The notes under the pieces are model-generated. The model did not search any database, was not told the DNA's origin, and saw only the letters and a list, made by a program, of their open reading frames with translations. A stretch of 64,000 nucleotides of DNA from Brevundimonas sp. NIBR10 (GTDB taxonomy: Bacteria; Pseudomonadota; Alphaproteobacteria; Caulobacterales; Caulobacteraceae), in contig NZ_CP115464.1 in the NCBI RefSeq assembly GCF_027912515.1, forward strand, positions 1,178,001-1,242,000. Direction: 5' to 3'. How positions within the stretch are numbered: the first letter of the stretch is position 1; each line of letters begins with the position of its first letter. Below, one piece after another: positions 17,884 to 30,654 of the stretch. The translations under genes and the position numbers were made by a program.

Positions 17884-18957
17884 ATGGCCCTGTTGACCGG
17901 TGATCCCTTCCCCAGCTTTCGTGCGCCGGGGAATTCCAACCCGAACTATGCGTTCGATTCCGCCGCCGGGCGGTATCTGGTGCTGGCGGTCCTCAGCGGG
18001 GCGAGCGACGCCGAGATCGAGGCCGCGACCGTGCTGGCAGCTCGGCACCGTACTAAATTCGATGACGACAGCCGCAGCTTTTTCGGCCTGTTGCCCGATC
18101 GGCCGGAGTGGCGCGGGCGGTTTCCGGATTCGATGCCGGGGGTGCGGTGGCTCTATGATTCCGGGGCGGTGCGGGAGTTGATCCAGGTGCCCGACGGCCC
18201 GCCGCAGTGGATCGTGATCGATCCCTCGATGCGGGTGCTGGCCTGTGCCGGGCCGGACCGGGCGGAGGAACTGCTGGCCGGGCTGGACCACCTGCCGCCG
18301 CCGGATCGGCATGCGGGGGTGGCGTCGCATGCGCCGGTCCTGATCCTGCCGCGCATCTTCGAGCCCGGCTTCTGTCAGGTGCTGATCGACCATTACGACA
18401 GGGTGGGGGGCCAGGAATCGGGCTTCATGCGCGAGGTCGACGGGGTCACCCGGCTGATGACCGACCCCAACCACAAGAAGCGCTCCGACGTCCTGATCGA
18501 GGATCAGACGCTGGTCACGGCCGCCCGGGCCCGGATCGCGCGGCGGCTGGTGCCCGAGATCAGGAAGGCTTTCCAGTATGAGGCGACGCGGATCGAACGC
18601 TATCTGGTGGCCACCTATGATGCGGCGACCGGCGGCTATTTCCGGCCGCACCGGGACAACACGACCAAGGGCACGGCGCACCGGCGGTTCGCGGTCTCGA
18701 TCAACCTGAACCACGATTTCGACGGCGGCGACCTGAGGTTTCCCGAGTATGGGGCGACCACGCTGAGGCCGCCGCCGGGCGGGGCGGTGGTGTTCTCCTG
18801 CTCGCTGCTGCACGAGGCGACGCCGGTGACTCGCGGGCGTCGCTATGCGTTCCTGCCGTTCCTCTATGACGAGGCGGCGGCCAAGGTGCGCGAGGAGAAC
18901 CTGAAATTCCTCGATCCGACGGGGCTGCGGCAGGGGACGCCCGTTCCGGCCGAGTGA
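17884..18957 (+). CDS. Redoxin-like domain fused to Fe(II)/2-oxoglutarate-dependent oxygenase
   Basis: The 357-residue protein has two parts. Residues 1-140 resemble a peroxiredoxin/AhpC fold (GDPFPSFRAPG opening, then YLVLAVLSG), but there is no cysteine where the peroxidatic Cys should be, so it is likely non-catalytic. Residues 150-340 form a prolyl-4-hydroxylase-type double-stranded beta-helix. H256-x-D258 in FRPHRDN and H310 in LLHEA are the iron ligands, and R320 or R318 is the 2-oxoglutarate anchor. G-G-D-L-R-F-P-E is the usual strand after the first ligands. Such enzymes hydroxylate protein or small-molecule substrates. It follows the RTX gene on the same strand after 53 bp, suggesting co-transcription. 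Modification of RTX Asp or Asn residues is an attractive but untested inference. Confidence 0.8.
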   Translation: MALLTGDPFPSFRAPGNSNPNYAFDSAAGRYLVLAVLSGASDAEIEAATVLAARHRTKFDDDSRSFFGLLPDRPEWRGRFPDSMPGVRWLYDSGAVRELIQVPDGPPQWIVIDPSMRVLACAGPDRAEELLAGLDHLPPPDRHAGVASHAPVLILPRIFEPGFCQVLIDHYDRVGGQESGFMREVDGVTRLMTDPNHKKRSDVLIEDQTLVTAARARIARRLVPEIRKAFQYEATRIERYLVATYDAATGGYFRPHRDNTTKGTAHRRFAVSINLNHDFDGGDLRFPEYGATTLRPPPGGAVVFSCSLLHEATPVTRGRRYAFLPFLYDEAAAKVREENLKFLDPTGLRQGTPVPAE

Positions 18958-18969
18958 CCGGGCCAGGCG

Positions 18970-21900
18970 TCAGTGCGCCTCGTCCCAGTTGAGGGCGGCG
19001 CGGGCGTCGACGACCAGGGGGACGCTGAGCTTGATGGCCGGTTCGTCGGCCGTCTCCATCACCCGGCGGATGACGGTCATGGCGCGATCGGCCAGGGCTT
19101 CGGGGGCCTCGAAGACCAGTTCGTCGTGGACCTGGAGCAGCATCTTGACCTCCGACAGACCGGCCTCGGCCAGGGCCGCGTGCATCCGCATCATGGCGCG
19201 GCGGATGATGTCGGCGGCGGCGCCCTGGATCGGGGCGTTGATGGCGGCGCGCTCGCCGAACTGGCGTTCGGCCCCCGACTTGGAGTGGATGGCCGGGATG
19301 TGGATCTTGCGGCCGAACAGGGTGGAGACGTATCCGGCGGCGCGGACCTCGGCGCGGGTCTTGTCCATATAGTCGCGGATGCCGGGGAAGCGCTCGAAAT
19401 AGGTCTTGATATAGGCCCCGGCCTCGCCCTGATCGATGCCCAGCTGGGCGGCCAGGCCGAAGGCGGAGATGCCGTAGACGATGCCGAAATTGATCGCCTT
19501 GGCGCGGCGCCGCGTCTCGGCGGGCATGCCCTCGACGGGGACGCCGAACATCTCGGATGCGGTCGCCGCATGGATGTCGAGCCCGGCCTTGAAGGCGCGT
19601 TTCAGCTCGGGGATGTCGCCGATGTGGGCCAGCAGGCGCAGCTCGATCTGGCTGTAGTCGGCGCTGATCAGGACATTTCCGGGGGCGGCGATGAAGGCCT
19701 GGCGGATCTGGCGACCGATCTCGTTCCGGACCGGGATGTTCTGCAGGTTGGGGTCCGACGAGGCGAGGCGGCCGGTGGTGGCGGCGGCCAACTGGTAGGA
19801 GGTGTGGACCCGGTTGGTGGCCTCGTCCATCGCCGCGACGAGGGCGTCGGTATAGGTGCCCTTGAGCTTGCTGAGCTGGCGCCAGTCCAGGATGGCGCGG
19901 GGCAGGGGGTGGGTTTCGGCCAGGGCCTCCAGCGTGGCGGCGCCGGTTTCCCATTGGCCCGAGGCGGTCTTCTTGCCGCCGGTCAGGTTCAGTTCGCCGA
20001 ATAGAAGCTCGCCGATCTGTTTGGGGCTGCCGATGGAGAAGGGGCGGCCGGCGATCTCGTGGGCCTGGATCTCCAGCTCGGCCATGCGGATGCCGAACTC
20101 GGACGACAGGCGGCGCAGGCGGTCGGGATCGACGCGGATGCCCTCCAGCTCCATCTGGGCCAGGACGGCGGGCATGCCGCGTTCCAGCGTCTCATAGACG
20201 GTCATCAGGCCGGCCTTGGCCAGCCGGGGTTTCAGGATGCGCCAGAGCCTCAGGGTGACGTCGGCGTCTTCGGCGGCATAGGCGGTCGCGGGTTTCAGCT
20301 CGACGTGCTTGAAGGATTTCTGGGCCTTGCCGGTGCCGGTGACCTGTTTGAACGGGATGGGGTCGTGGCCGAGGTGGAGCCGGGCCAGTTCGTCCATGCC
20401 GTGGCCGTGCAGGCCGCCCTCCAGCACGTAGGAGATCAGCATGGTGTCGTCGATGGGCGACACCCGGATGCCGCGGCGGGCCATGACGGCGAGGTCGTAT
20501 TTGCCGTTCTGGGTGACCTTGAGGACGCCGGGGTTCTCCAGCAGGACCTTGAGCCGGGCCAGGGTGGTGGGCTTGTCCAGCTGGGTCAGGGGCTCGCGGG
20601 TATCGGGCGTGTCGCCGAAGTCCAGACCGCCTGCGCCGGCCATGGGCGGATGTTCGTGGGTCAGGGGGATGTAGGCGGCGTCGTTGGGGCCGATGGCCAG
20701 GGACACGCCACAGAGCCCGGCGTGGGTGGCCGACAGGGCATCGGTCTCGGTGTCGAAACCGACGGCGCCCGCGGCGGTCGCACGGGCGATGAAGGCGTCG
20801 AGCGCCTCCAGCGTCTGGATGCACTGGTAAGAGTCGTGGTCGAAGGTCTGGGTCGGGGCGTCGGCGTTGACGGCCTGGGGGGCGTAGCGGGGCGAGATGA
20901 CGGGGGCCGTCGGCACACGCGGAGCCGGGCGGTTCTGGGGGGCGGTGAAGGCCTGGCCATCGTGGCCCGCCGTCTTGCCGTCGCCGACGCGGCGCAGCAG
21001 GGAGCGGAACTCCATCGACTCCAGAAAGGCGGACAGGGTCGCCGGATCGGGATCGCGTACGGCGAAATCCTCGATCGCCTCGGGCGCAGGCGCGTCACAG
21101 GTCAGGCGGACCAGTTCGCGGCTGAGCAGGATTTGATCCCTGAAATTGATCAGTGTCTCGCGGCGCTTGGGCTGTTTGATCTCGCCGGCCCGTTCCAGCA
21201 GGGTGTCGAGGTCGCCGTATTCGTCCAGCAGCTGGGCCGCCGTCTTGGGGCCGATGCCGGGGGCCCCGGGGACGTTGTCGACGCTGTCGCCGATCAGGGC
21301 CTGGAGATCGACCATCTTGTCGGGGGTGACGCCGAACTTCTCCATCACGGCCTCTTCGGCCAGACGACGGTCCTTCATCGGGTCGTACATGACGACGCCG
21401 CGCCCGATCAACTGCATCAGGTCCTTGTCGGACGAGACGATGACGGCCTCGCCGCCCGCGTCGCGCGCCTTGCAGGCATAGGTGGCGATCAGGTCGTCGG
21501 CTTCGTAGCCCGGCAGTTCGACGCAATGGACGCCGAAGGCGGCGGTGGCCTCGCGCACCAGGGGGAATTGGGGGATCAGGTCCTCGGGCGGGGCCGAGCG
21601 GTTGGCCTTGTACTGGTCGTAGAGGTCGTTCCGGAACGTCTTTTCCGAATGGTCGAAGATGGCGGCCAGATGGGTGGGGCCGTCGGCGCCCTTCATGTCC
21701 TGCAGCAGCTTCCACAGCATGTTGCAGTAGCCCTGGACCGCCCCGACGGGCAGGCCGTCGGACTTGCGCGTCAGGGGCGGCAGGGCGTGGTAGGCGCGGA
21801 AGATATAGGCCGAGGCGTCGATCAGATAGAGCCGCAGCGGCGGGCCGTCCTGGGTCAGGGGGCGGTCGGTTTCGGTCGCTGCGGCGGTCGTGTCGGACAT
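18970..21900 (-). CDS. polA: DNA polymerase I
   Basis: This replication and repair polymerase removes RNA primers and fills gaps. The start at 21900 (MSDTTAAATE) was taken because an upstream ATG at 21936 adds only unconserved residues; neither has a clear Shine-Dalgarno. The product of 976 residues has three domains. The first is a 5'-3' exonuclease (LYLIDASAYIFRAYHALPPL at about 23-42; DKDLMQLI; GIGPKTAAQLL). The second is a 3'-5' exonuclease with an intact proofreading motif VGFDTETDALS near 390. The third is the polymerase, with SADYSQIELRLLAH, the O-helix RRRAKAINFGIVYG and the C-motif QVHDELVFE. Length is slightly above E. coli PolA because of a linker around residues 310-360. It is convergent with the oxygenase gene, 12 bp away. 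Confidence 0.97.
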   Translation of the reverse strand: MSDTTAAATETDRPLTQDGPPLRLYLIDASAYIFRAYHALPPLTRKSDGLPVGAVQGYCNMLWKLLQDMKGADGPTHLAAIFDHSEKTFRNDLYDQYKANRSAPPEDLIPQFPLVREATAAFGVHCVELPGYEADDLIATYACKARDAGGEAVIVSSDKDLMQLIGRGVVMYDPMKDRRLAEEAVMEKFGVTPDKMVDLQALIGDSVDNVPGAPGIGPKTAAQLLDEYGDLDTLLERAGEIKQPKRRETLINFRDQILLSRELVRLTCDAPAPEAIEDFAVRDPDPATLSAFLESMEFRSLLRRVGDGKTAGHDGQAFTAPQNRPAPRVPTAPVISPRYAPQAVNADAPTQTFDHDSYQCIQTLEALDAFIARATAAGAVGFDTETDALSATHAGLCGVSLAIGPNDAAYIPLTHEHPPMAGAGGLDFGDTPDTREPLTQLDKPTTLARLKVLLENPGVLKVTQNGKYDLAVMARRGIRVSPIDDTMLISYVLEGGLHGHGMDELARLHLGHDPIPFKQVTGTGKAQKSFKHVELKPATAYAAEDADVTLRLWRILKPRLAKAGLMTVYETLERGMPAVLAQMELEGIRVDPDRLRRLSSEFGIRMAELEIQAHEIAGRPFSIGSPKQIGELLFGELNLTGGKKTASGQWETGAATLEALAETHPLPRAILDWRQLSKLKGTYTDALVAAMDEATNRVHTSYQLAAATTGRLASSDPNLQNIPVRNEIGRQIRQAFIAAPGNVLISADYSQIELRLLAHIGDIPELKRAFKAGLDIHAATASEMFGVPVEGMPAETRRRAKAINFGIVYGISAFGLAAQLGIDQGEAGAYIKTYFERFPGIRDYMDKTRAEVRAAGYVSTLFGRKIHIPAIHSKSGAERQFGERAAINAPIQGAAADIIRRAMMRMHAALAEAGLSEVKMLLQVHDELVFEAPEALADRAMTVIRRVMETADEPAIKLSVPLVVDARAALNWDEAH

Positions 21901-21936
21901 GGTTAGTAGCATAGGGCGGGCGGGTGCATTCGTCAC

Positions 21937-22145
21937 CGGCTCACCTCCACATCGCCGAAGGGCGATGGGGAGGACAGACCGCGCAGCGGTCAGGAGGGGG
22001 CGACCCGGTCTAGCCTGTGAGGGAGTTCTGGCCGTCTGCGGGGTTTCACGCAGCGCCCACTTTCGACATCGCGTCGCCCCCTCCTGATCGGCGAAGACGC
22101 CGATCTGTCCTTTCCATTCGCCTTCGCGAATGGAGAGGTGAGTCG
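21937..22145. repeat. Large fold-back (nested inverted repeat) element
   Basis: The outer arms (CGGCTCACCTC...CGATGG on the left, CCATTCGCC...GGTGAGTCG on the right) and inner arms (GGACAGACCG... with CAGGAGGGGGCGAC, matched by GTCGCCCCCTCCTG...CTGTCC) form a hairpin about 200 bp long with small hairpins in each arm. No gene is inside. It fills the space between the polA start and the DUF2141 gene. Confidence 0.7.
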
Positions 22146-22152
22146 TGTCGCC

Positions 22153-22791
22153 TCAGCGCAGGATGGCGTTCATCGGGTTGCGCAGGATGATGCGCTGGGT
22201 CGTGCCGGTGGCTCCGACGGAGAAGGCCGCGCTGTCGAACGAGGGGGGACCGAAGCGGGCGCGAGCGTTGTTGGAGAAGCCGAAGGGCTCGCGCGGCAGG
22301 CCGAACGCCCCCTTGCCCAGTTCGCCGTCGCCGTCGACGTCCTGAAACGCCGCGATGGCATAGCGGCCGGGCTGGAGGCCCTGGACGAAGGCGGTGATCT
22401 GGCCGTTGCGGTTGCGGGTCAGCATCAGGGTGCGAATCGGGCTGCGGTTGCGGCGGAAGCTGTCGGCGTCGCGATAGATGGCGACGGCGACCCGGCCGGT
22501 GGGCTGGGGCGTTTCGAACTCGAGCAACAGGGAGGTCTGGGCCGGGCGGCCGGTCGAGGGCGGGCGCTGGCTGGGCATGGGTATGGCCGAGGGGCGGCTG
22601 GTTCCGCTGGACGGCACCGGCACGGCCGGGCCGACGGGGCCGGGTCCGGGGGCCACGACCGGGTTGCCGCCGGGACGCGTCGGCGGCGGCACGGGCACGC
22701 GCCCGGTCTGCTGGGCCCAGGCGATGCCGGAGGGGGCGACACCCGACGCGGCGGCGAGGGCGATTGCGACGAGGGCGAGGATGCGCTTCAT
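22153..22791 (-). CDS. Secreted DUF2141-domain protein
   Basis: The start at 22791 gives a clean signal peptide (MKRILALVAIALAAASG...AWA, cleavage before QQ); the frame extends to 22860, but that part is unlike a leader. After a proline-rich linker (residues 30-85) the C-terminal 120 residues match the DUF2141 pattern: VAVAIYRDADSF, GLQPGRYAIAAFQDVDGDGELGKGAFGLPREPFGFSNNA, and a terminal strand Q-R-I-I-L. The D-x-D-x-D-G-x-L segment resembles an EF-hand-like calcium loop. The family is periplasmic or surface exposed and of unknown function. It is divergent from the LytTR regulator, sharing a 68-bp intergenic region, so it is a natural candidate target of that regulator. Confidence 0.8.
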   Translation of the reverse strand: MKRILALVAIALAAASGVAPSGIAWAQQTGRVPVPPPTRPGGNPVVAPGPGPVGPAVPVPSSGTSRPSAIPMPSQRPPSTGRPAQTSLLLEFETPQPTGRVAVAIYRDADSFRRNRSPIRTLMLTRNRNGQITAFVQGLQPGRYAIAAFQDVDGDGELGKGAFGLPREPFGFSNNARARFGPPSFDSAAFSVGATGTTQRIILRNPMNAILR

Positions 22792-22859
22792 TCCGGGGCC
22801 GTTTCGTGGTCTCAAAGCCTTACTCCCCCAACCATGACGACCAAGCGCGCCCGATTGCA

Positions 22860-23672
22860 ATGATGAACACCCCGATTCCCCAACAGAGCGTGGCGGCGCG
22901 GCCCGTAGCCCAGCGCCCCGTTACCCAGCGTCCCGTCACCCTTGGGCTGGCGCGCGGCCTTGTCGTGGCGGCGGCGGCCGGGGGTCTGCTCGCATTCTCG
23001 GGGGCCTTCGGCACGGTCGACGCACCGATGTGGATGCGGCTGGTCTATTGGGTTCCGGTGATGCTGGCGGGCGCTCTGTGGGGACAGGTCTGTTCCTGGC
23101 TGGTCCAGCGGTGGGTCGATCTGGACGACCGGCCATGGCTGACCGTGGCGGCCCTGACCGCCTCCATCTCCGGCCCGGTGTCGGTGATGGTGTGGCTGGT
23201 CACGGGTCTGGTGTTCACGGGGCGGATCTATCCCCTGATGGCCTTGCCGTTGATGGTCGGTCCGGTCGTCTTGATCACCCTGACCATGAGCACGCTCAAC
23301 GTCTTTCTGGCCAAGGCCCAGCCGGTCCAGACCCATGCCGCCCCGGCCGGTGCCGCGCCCGCCCGTTTTCCAGACCGTTTGCCGCCGAAGCTGAGAGGAG
23401 CCGCGATCCGCGCGGTACAGGCCGAGGATCATTACCTGCGCATCCATACCGACCGGGGCTCGGACCTGATCCTGATGCGCCTGTCCGATGCGCTGGAGGA
23501 GCTGGAAGGGCTGGAGGGGGCCCAGACCCATCGCAGCTGGTGGGTCGCGCGGGACGCGGTGCGCGACGTCAGCCGGGGTGACGGGCGGGCGACGCTGGCG
23601 CTGGAGGGCGGGGTGACGGCTCCGGTCAGTCGGCGGTACGCGAAGGCTCTGCGGGACGCGGGGTGGTATTAG
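22860..23672 (+). CDS. Membrane-anchored LytTR-family DNA-binding regulator
   Basis: Two adjacent ATGs (22860, 22863) can start this gene of about 270 residues; the longer ORF from 22764 lies in the divergent gene's leader. Four transmembrane helices follow a short cytoplasmic segment: about residues 28-50 (LARGLVVAAAAGGLLAFSGAFG), 60-82, 92-117 and 124-146. The C-terminal 100 residues are a LytTR domain: AVQAEDHYLRIHTDRGSDLILMRLSDALEEL, then THRSWWVARDAV and APVSRRYAKALRDAG. LytTR domains bind direct repeats in promoters. A membrane-bound form without receiver domain suggests that an envelope signal is sensed directly. Its likely targets are itself and the divergent DUF2141 gene. Confidence 0.85.
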   Translation: MMNTPIPQQSVAARPVAQRPVTQRPVTLGLARGLVVAAAAGGLLAFSGAFGTVDAPMWMRLVYWVPVMLAGALWGQVCSWLVQRWVDLDDRPWLTVAALTASISGPVSVMVWLVTGLVFTGRIYPLMALPLMVGPVVLITLTMSTLNVFLAKAQPVQTHAAPAGAAPARFPDRLPPKLRGAAIRAVQAEDHYLRIHTDRGSDLILMRLSDALEELEGLEGAQTHRSWWVARDAVRDVSRGDGRATLALEGGVTAPVSRRYAKALRDAGWY

Positions 23673-23690
23673 GCGCTTCTGCGACAGCAA

Positions 23691-23902
23691 GTTCATCACA
23701 ACGAACACGGCGAGGCACAACGAACACGACGGGACCGAGGCGGAGTTCCAAGGGTGGACTTGTGGGCACCTGCTCAGATTGCGGCTTCGCCGCGATGAGT
23801 GATCGGCTCGTCTCCCGATCACCGGCTGAAGCCTGACCAGCCGGATCTTCGCGCTCGGCTCCGTTGTGTTCGTCGTGGTTCGTTGTGCCCGTTGTGATCA
23901 AC
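23691..23902. repeat. Fold-back element of the GTTCATCAC family, copy 1
   Basis: Left arm 23691-23740 begins GTTCATCACAACGAACAC and ends GGGACCGAGG; right arm 23854-23902 is its near complement, ending GTTGTGATCAAC. Each arm is built from repeats of CACAACGAA. About 110 bp lie between. A second copy with the same arm ends is at 59696-59910. Confidence 0.7.
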
Positions 23903-23936
23903 CCCTTCAGGCCGGGCCACTCCGCAGACGGAAGGC

Positions 23937-24355
23937 CTAATGCGCGCCCTTCGGCGCTTCCATCAGCTCGATCAGGACGCCGCCCATCTGTTTGGGATGA
24001 AGGAAGACGACCGGCGTGCCGTGGGCACCGATGCGGGGTTCGCCGGTGCCCAGGATGGTAACGCCTTTGCTGCGCATCTGCGCGACCGCAGCGTGGATGT
24101 CGGCGACCTCGAAACAGACGTGATGCTGGCCGCCGGACGGGTTCTTGGCCAGGAAGCCGACGATGGGGCTGGTCTCGTCATAGGGTTCGATCAGCTCGAT
24201 CTGGGCCGTCGGGGTGTCGATGAAGCAGACCTTCACTCCCTGGGCCGGCAGGTCGAACGGCTCGCCGATCCGGGTGGCCCCCAGGATGTCGCGATAGAGT
24301 TTGATCGACTCGGCGATCGACGGCGTGGCGACCCCGACGTGGTTCAGATTGCCGA

Positions 24356-24359
<4 letters not shown>
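23937..24359 (-). CDS. mce: Methylmalonyl-CoA epimerase
   Basis: The enzyme interconverts (S)- and (R)-methylmalonyl-CoA, linking propionyl-CoA carboxylase to methylmalonyl-CoA mutase. It has 140 residues in the vicinal-oxygen-chelate (glyoxalase) fold. Candidate metal ligands are H7 (NHVGVA), H79 or H80 ([10 protein letters not shown]) and E131 (VLIELME). The C-terminal F-L-H-P-K-Q-M-x-G-V-L-I-E-L is the family signature. The start overlaps the mutB stop by 4 bases (ATGA), so the epimerase is the last gene of the mutA-mutB-mce unit. It is convergent with the LytTR gene. Confidence 0.95.
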
Positions 24360-26514
<2,155 letters not shown>

Positions 26515-26515
<1 letters not shown>

Positions 26516-27894
26516 CAGTTGGCCCCCTCGAAGGCGGCGGCGAAGCGGACGGGCGCAAGGGGCTCGCAGGTGTCGGCGTGGGCGGCGGGTGCGGCTGGCG
26601 GCGCGGGTTCGACGGAGGCCGGACGGACGTCCTTGTCCACGAATTTGGTGACGCCGACGATCTGTCTGGCACCGTTGTCGAAGGTGGCTTGCAGGCCGGC
26701 ACGCGAGGCGGCGACCCGCATCTGGATCGCGCCGCCCTTGAGCGAGGCGACCACGCCGCCTTCGCGTTCGATACGCTGGAACTCGGCCCAGGCGGCACCG
26801 GCGAGGTCGTGGGTGCGGCTGTCGAGGAACCAGGAGCCGGCGGCGGGATCGTCGACGCGGCCGAGGTTGGCCTCCTCCATCAGGACCAGCTGGGTGTTGC
26901 GGGCCTGACGCCGGGCGGAGGCGTCGGGGCGGCCCGAGGCGCGAGTGAAGGCGTCCAGAACGACGGCGTCCGCCCCGCCGACGGCCCCGGCGAACCCGGC
27001 GGCGGTCAGGCGCAGCAAGTTGGGCCAGGGGTCGCGGGCAGCCAGCATGCGGCGCGAGGACCGGGCCTCGATGTTGGCGGGGATGTCGAGGCCGAAGGCC
27101 CTGGTCACCGAGGCCCAGAGAATCCTCAGGGCACGGACCTTGGCCAGGCTGTCGAAATATTCGGCATCGACTGAGACGCCGAGGACCGTGCCGCGCAGGG
27201 CCGCTTCGGGGCTCATCCCGACCTCGACGGCGGCCTTCGCATAGGCGACGGCGCCGGCGAGGGCGAAGCCGAGTTCCTGGCCGATCGAACCGCCGGCCTC
27301 GTGCACGACCCGGCCGGTGGCGAGGAAGAAGGTCGCCTCCGGATAGGCCCCCGCGTGGCGGTCGGCGGTGTTGGCGGCGATGGACAGGTGTTCGGCGATG
27401 GCGCGCGGCGATCCCCCGGCCTCGGCGAAGGCCGAGATCGGGTCCATGTGGAACATCAGTTTCGCGCGCGGCGACCCCTTGGCCACGACGGCCAGGGCAT
27501 TGGCCGCGTCGGGTCCGTCGATCCCGGCGTCCAGTGCGACGGGGGCGAGTTCGAGCGCGACGCCGTTCAGCGCCCGGCCCAGCGGCTCCGAGTCCGACAG
27601 CACGCCGCCTGACAGGATCACGCTGGCCGCGCCGCCTTCGAGATCGGTCAGGACGGCGGCGTTGACGGTTTCGGGATCTTCGCCCTCGACCAGCGTCCGC
27701 ACGTCCCAGGCGCGGCCTTCGGCGTCGGTGGGGCGCGGCGCGAACAGGGGGGTGACGCCGGTGGCGGCGGCATAGAGAGGCCGGATCGCGAGATGGTCAG
27801 CGTCAAGGTGGAGCAGGGAGTCGAGTGGTTTGTCCTTTAGGGCCCTGGTCGCGGACTCGCGCCATTGCTCGGGGGTGGGGGTGGGGAAGGTCAT
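26515..27894 (-). CDS. mutA: Methylmalonyl-CoA mutase, small (non-catalytic) subunit
   Basis: This is the structural partner of MutB. It resembles the mutase barrel ([100 protein letters not shown]) but ends at residue 459 with no cobalamin domain and no DxHxxG motif. It is therefore shorter than small subunits that retain a degenerate B12 domain. That suits a non-catalytic role. Stop and mutB start overlap by a single base, implying coupled, near-stoichiometric synthesis. About 180 bp upstream, filled by an inverted-repeat element, separate it from pccA. Confidence 0.92.
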
Positions 27895-27908
27895 GCCCTT
27901 ATCCCTTC

Positions 27909-28058
27909 CGTCATTCCGGGCGCAGCGTAGCGGAGACCCGGAACAAGGCGGCGCCGTAGCGGAGCGAAGGCGATGTTTGACGCAGATGCGTGCGTGACAG
28001 TTTCGCGCTCGCGCGCGCCGCCTTGTTCCGGGTTGCGCTGCGCGCCCCCGGAATGACG
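27909..28058. repeat. Inverted-repeat element between pccA and mutA
   Basis: Arms of about 45 bp, beginning CGTCATTCCGGGCGC and ending GGAATGACG, are near-complementary (both contain CCCGGAACAAGGCGGCG), with about 60 bp between. The ends resemble those of the palindromes flanking the nuclease gene at 30221, but the arms differ. It may attenuate read-through from pccA into mutA. Confidence 0.7.
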
Positions 28059-28075
28059 AAAGGGAGAGGAGTCCA

Positions 28076-30070
<1,995 letters not shown>

Positions 30071-30097
30071 GGGGCGGTCCTAGGCTTTACAGATCGC

Positions 30098-30201
30098 CGT
30101 CATCCTAGGCCTTGTGCCTAGGATCCAGACGCTCGGTGCGGATCGTGGGTTACCGTCGCCGGCGGTGTTTCTGGATCCTCGGGACAGGCCCGAGGATGAC
30201 G
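30098..30201. repeat. Long palindromic element, left flank of GIY-YIG gene
   Basis: Left arm 30098-30129 (CGTCATCCTAGG...GGATCCAGA) pairs with right arm 30170-30201 (TCTGGATCCTCGG...GAGGATGACG). Each 32-bp arm contains its own small hairpin. The 40-base centre resembles that of the copy at 30655-30802 in the same orientation. It ends 19 bp before the nuclease start codon. Confidence 0.75.
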
Positions 30202-30220
30202 ATGGTGGGGAGACGAACGA

Positions 30221-30634
30221 ATGGTCACTCGCGACGGAATCATCGCCTGCTACATGATGTCCAACCAGATGCACGGTTCGATCTACATCGGCGTGAGCGG
30301 CGATCTCATTGCTCGCATTGGCCAGCATCGGGAGGGGCGCGGCAGTCGGCATACCAGCAAGTATGGGCTCAAGCGGCTGGTCTGGTATCAACCGTTCGAG
30401 TTGATGACGGTGGCGATCCAGCGGGAGAAGTCGCTGAAACGCTACGAGCGCGACTGGAAATGCAACCTGATCGAGCGGATGAATCCGGATTGGTCGGATT
30501 TGTACAACAGCCTGGTCACCGGGGGCGTGGCTGTGCCGCCCGACCCGGACCTGTACCGTGACTGGACGCCGAAGGAGGCGGAGCCGCCCAAGCCGCGTCC
30601 GCTGCCCAAGGACTGGCCGACGTCCGACGAGTGA
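30221..30634 (+). CDS. Single-domain GIY-YIG nuclease family protein
   Basis: The 137-residue protein is a stand-alone GIY-YIG domain. It has C-Y11-M in place of the first GIY strand, I-Y22-I-G24 as YIG, then R32 (DLIARIGQHR), H36, a W-Y strand at 55-56, catalytic-type E69 in AIQREKSLKRYERDWK, and N-P-D-W-S-D-L. That is the pattern of small UPF0213/YhbQ-like proteins. A 37-residue proline-rich tail follows (PPDPDLYRDWTPKE). A GGGGAG Shine-Dalgarno lies upstream. It runs opposite to pccB and pccA, is bracketed by two related palindromes about 20 bp from each end, and interrupts the carboxylase gene pair, which suggests insertion as a unit. Biochemical activity is unknown. Confidence 0.88.
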   Translation: MVTRDGIIACYMMSNQMHGSIYIGVSGDLIARIGQHREGRGSRHTSKYGLKRLVWYQPFELMTVAIQREKSLKRYERDWKCNLIERMNPDWSDLYNSLVTGGVAVPPDPDLYRDWTPKEAEPPKPRPLPKDWPTSDE

Positions 30635-30654
30635 CGAACCCGTATCCACACACT

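Noticed and set aside
20059..21906. 615-codon frame on the plus strand opposite polA
   Set aside because: It overlaps the whole polA gene and is a third-position shadow; polA has strong domain evidence.
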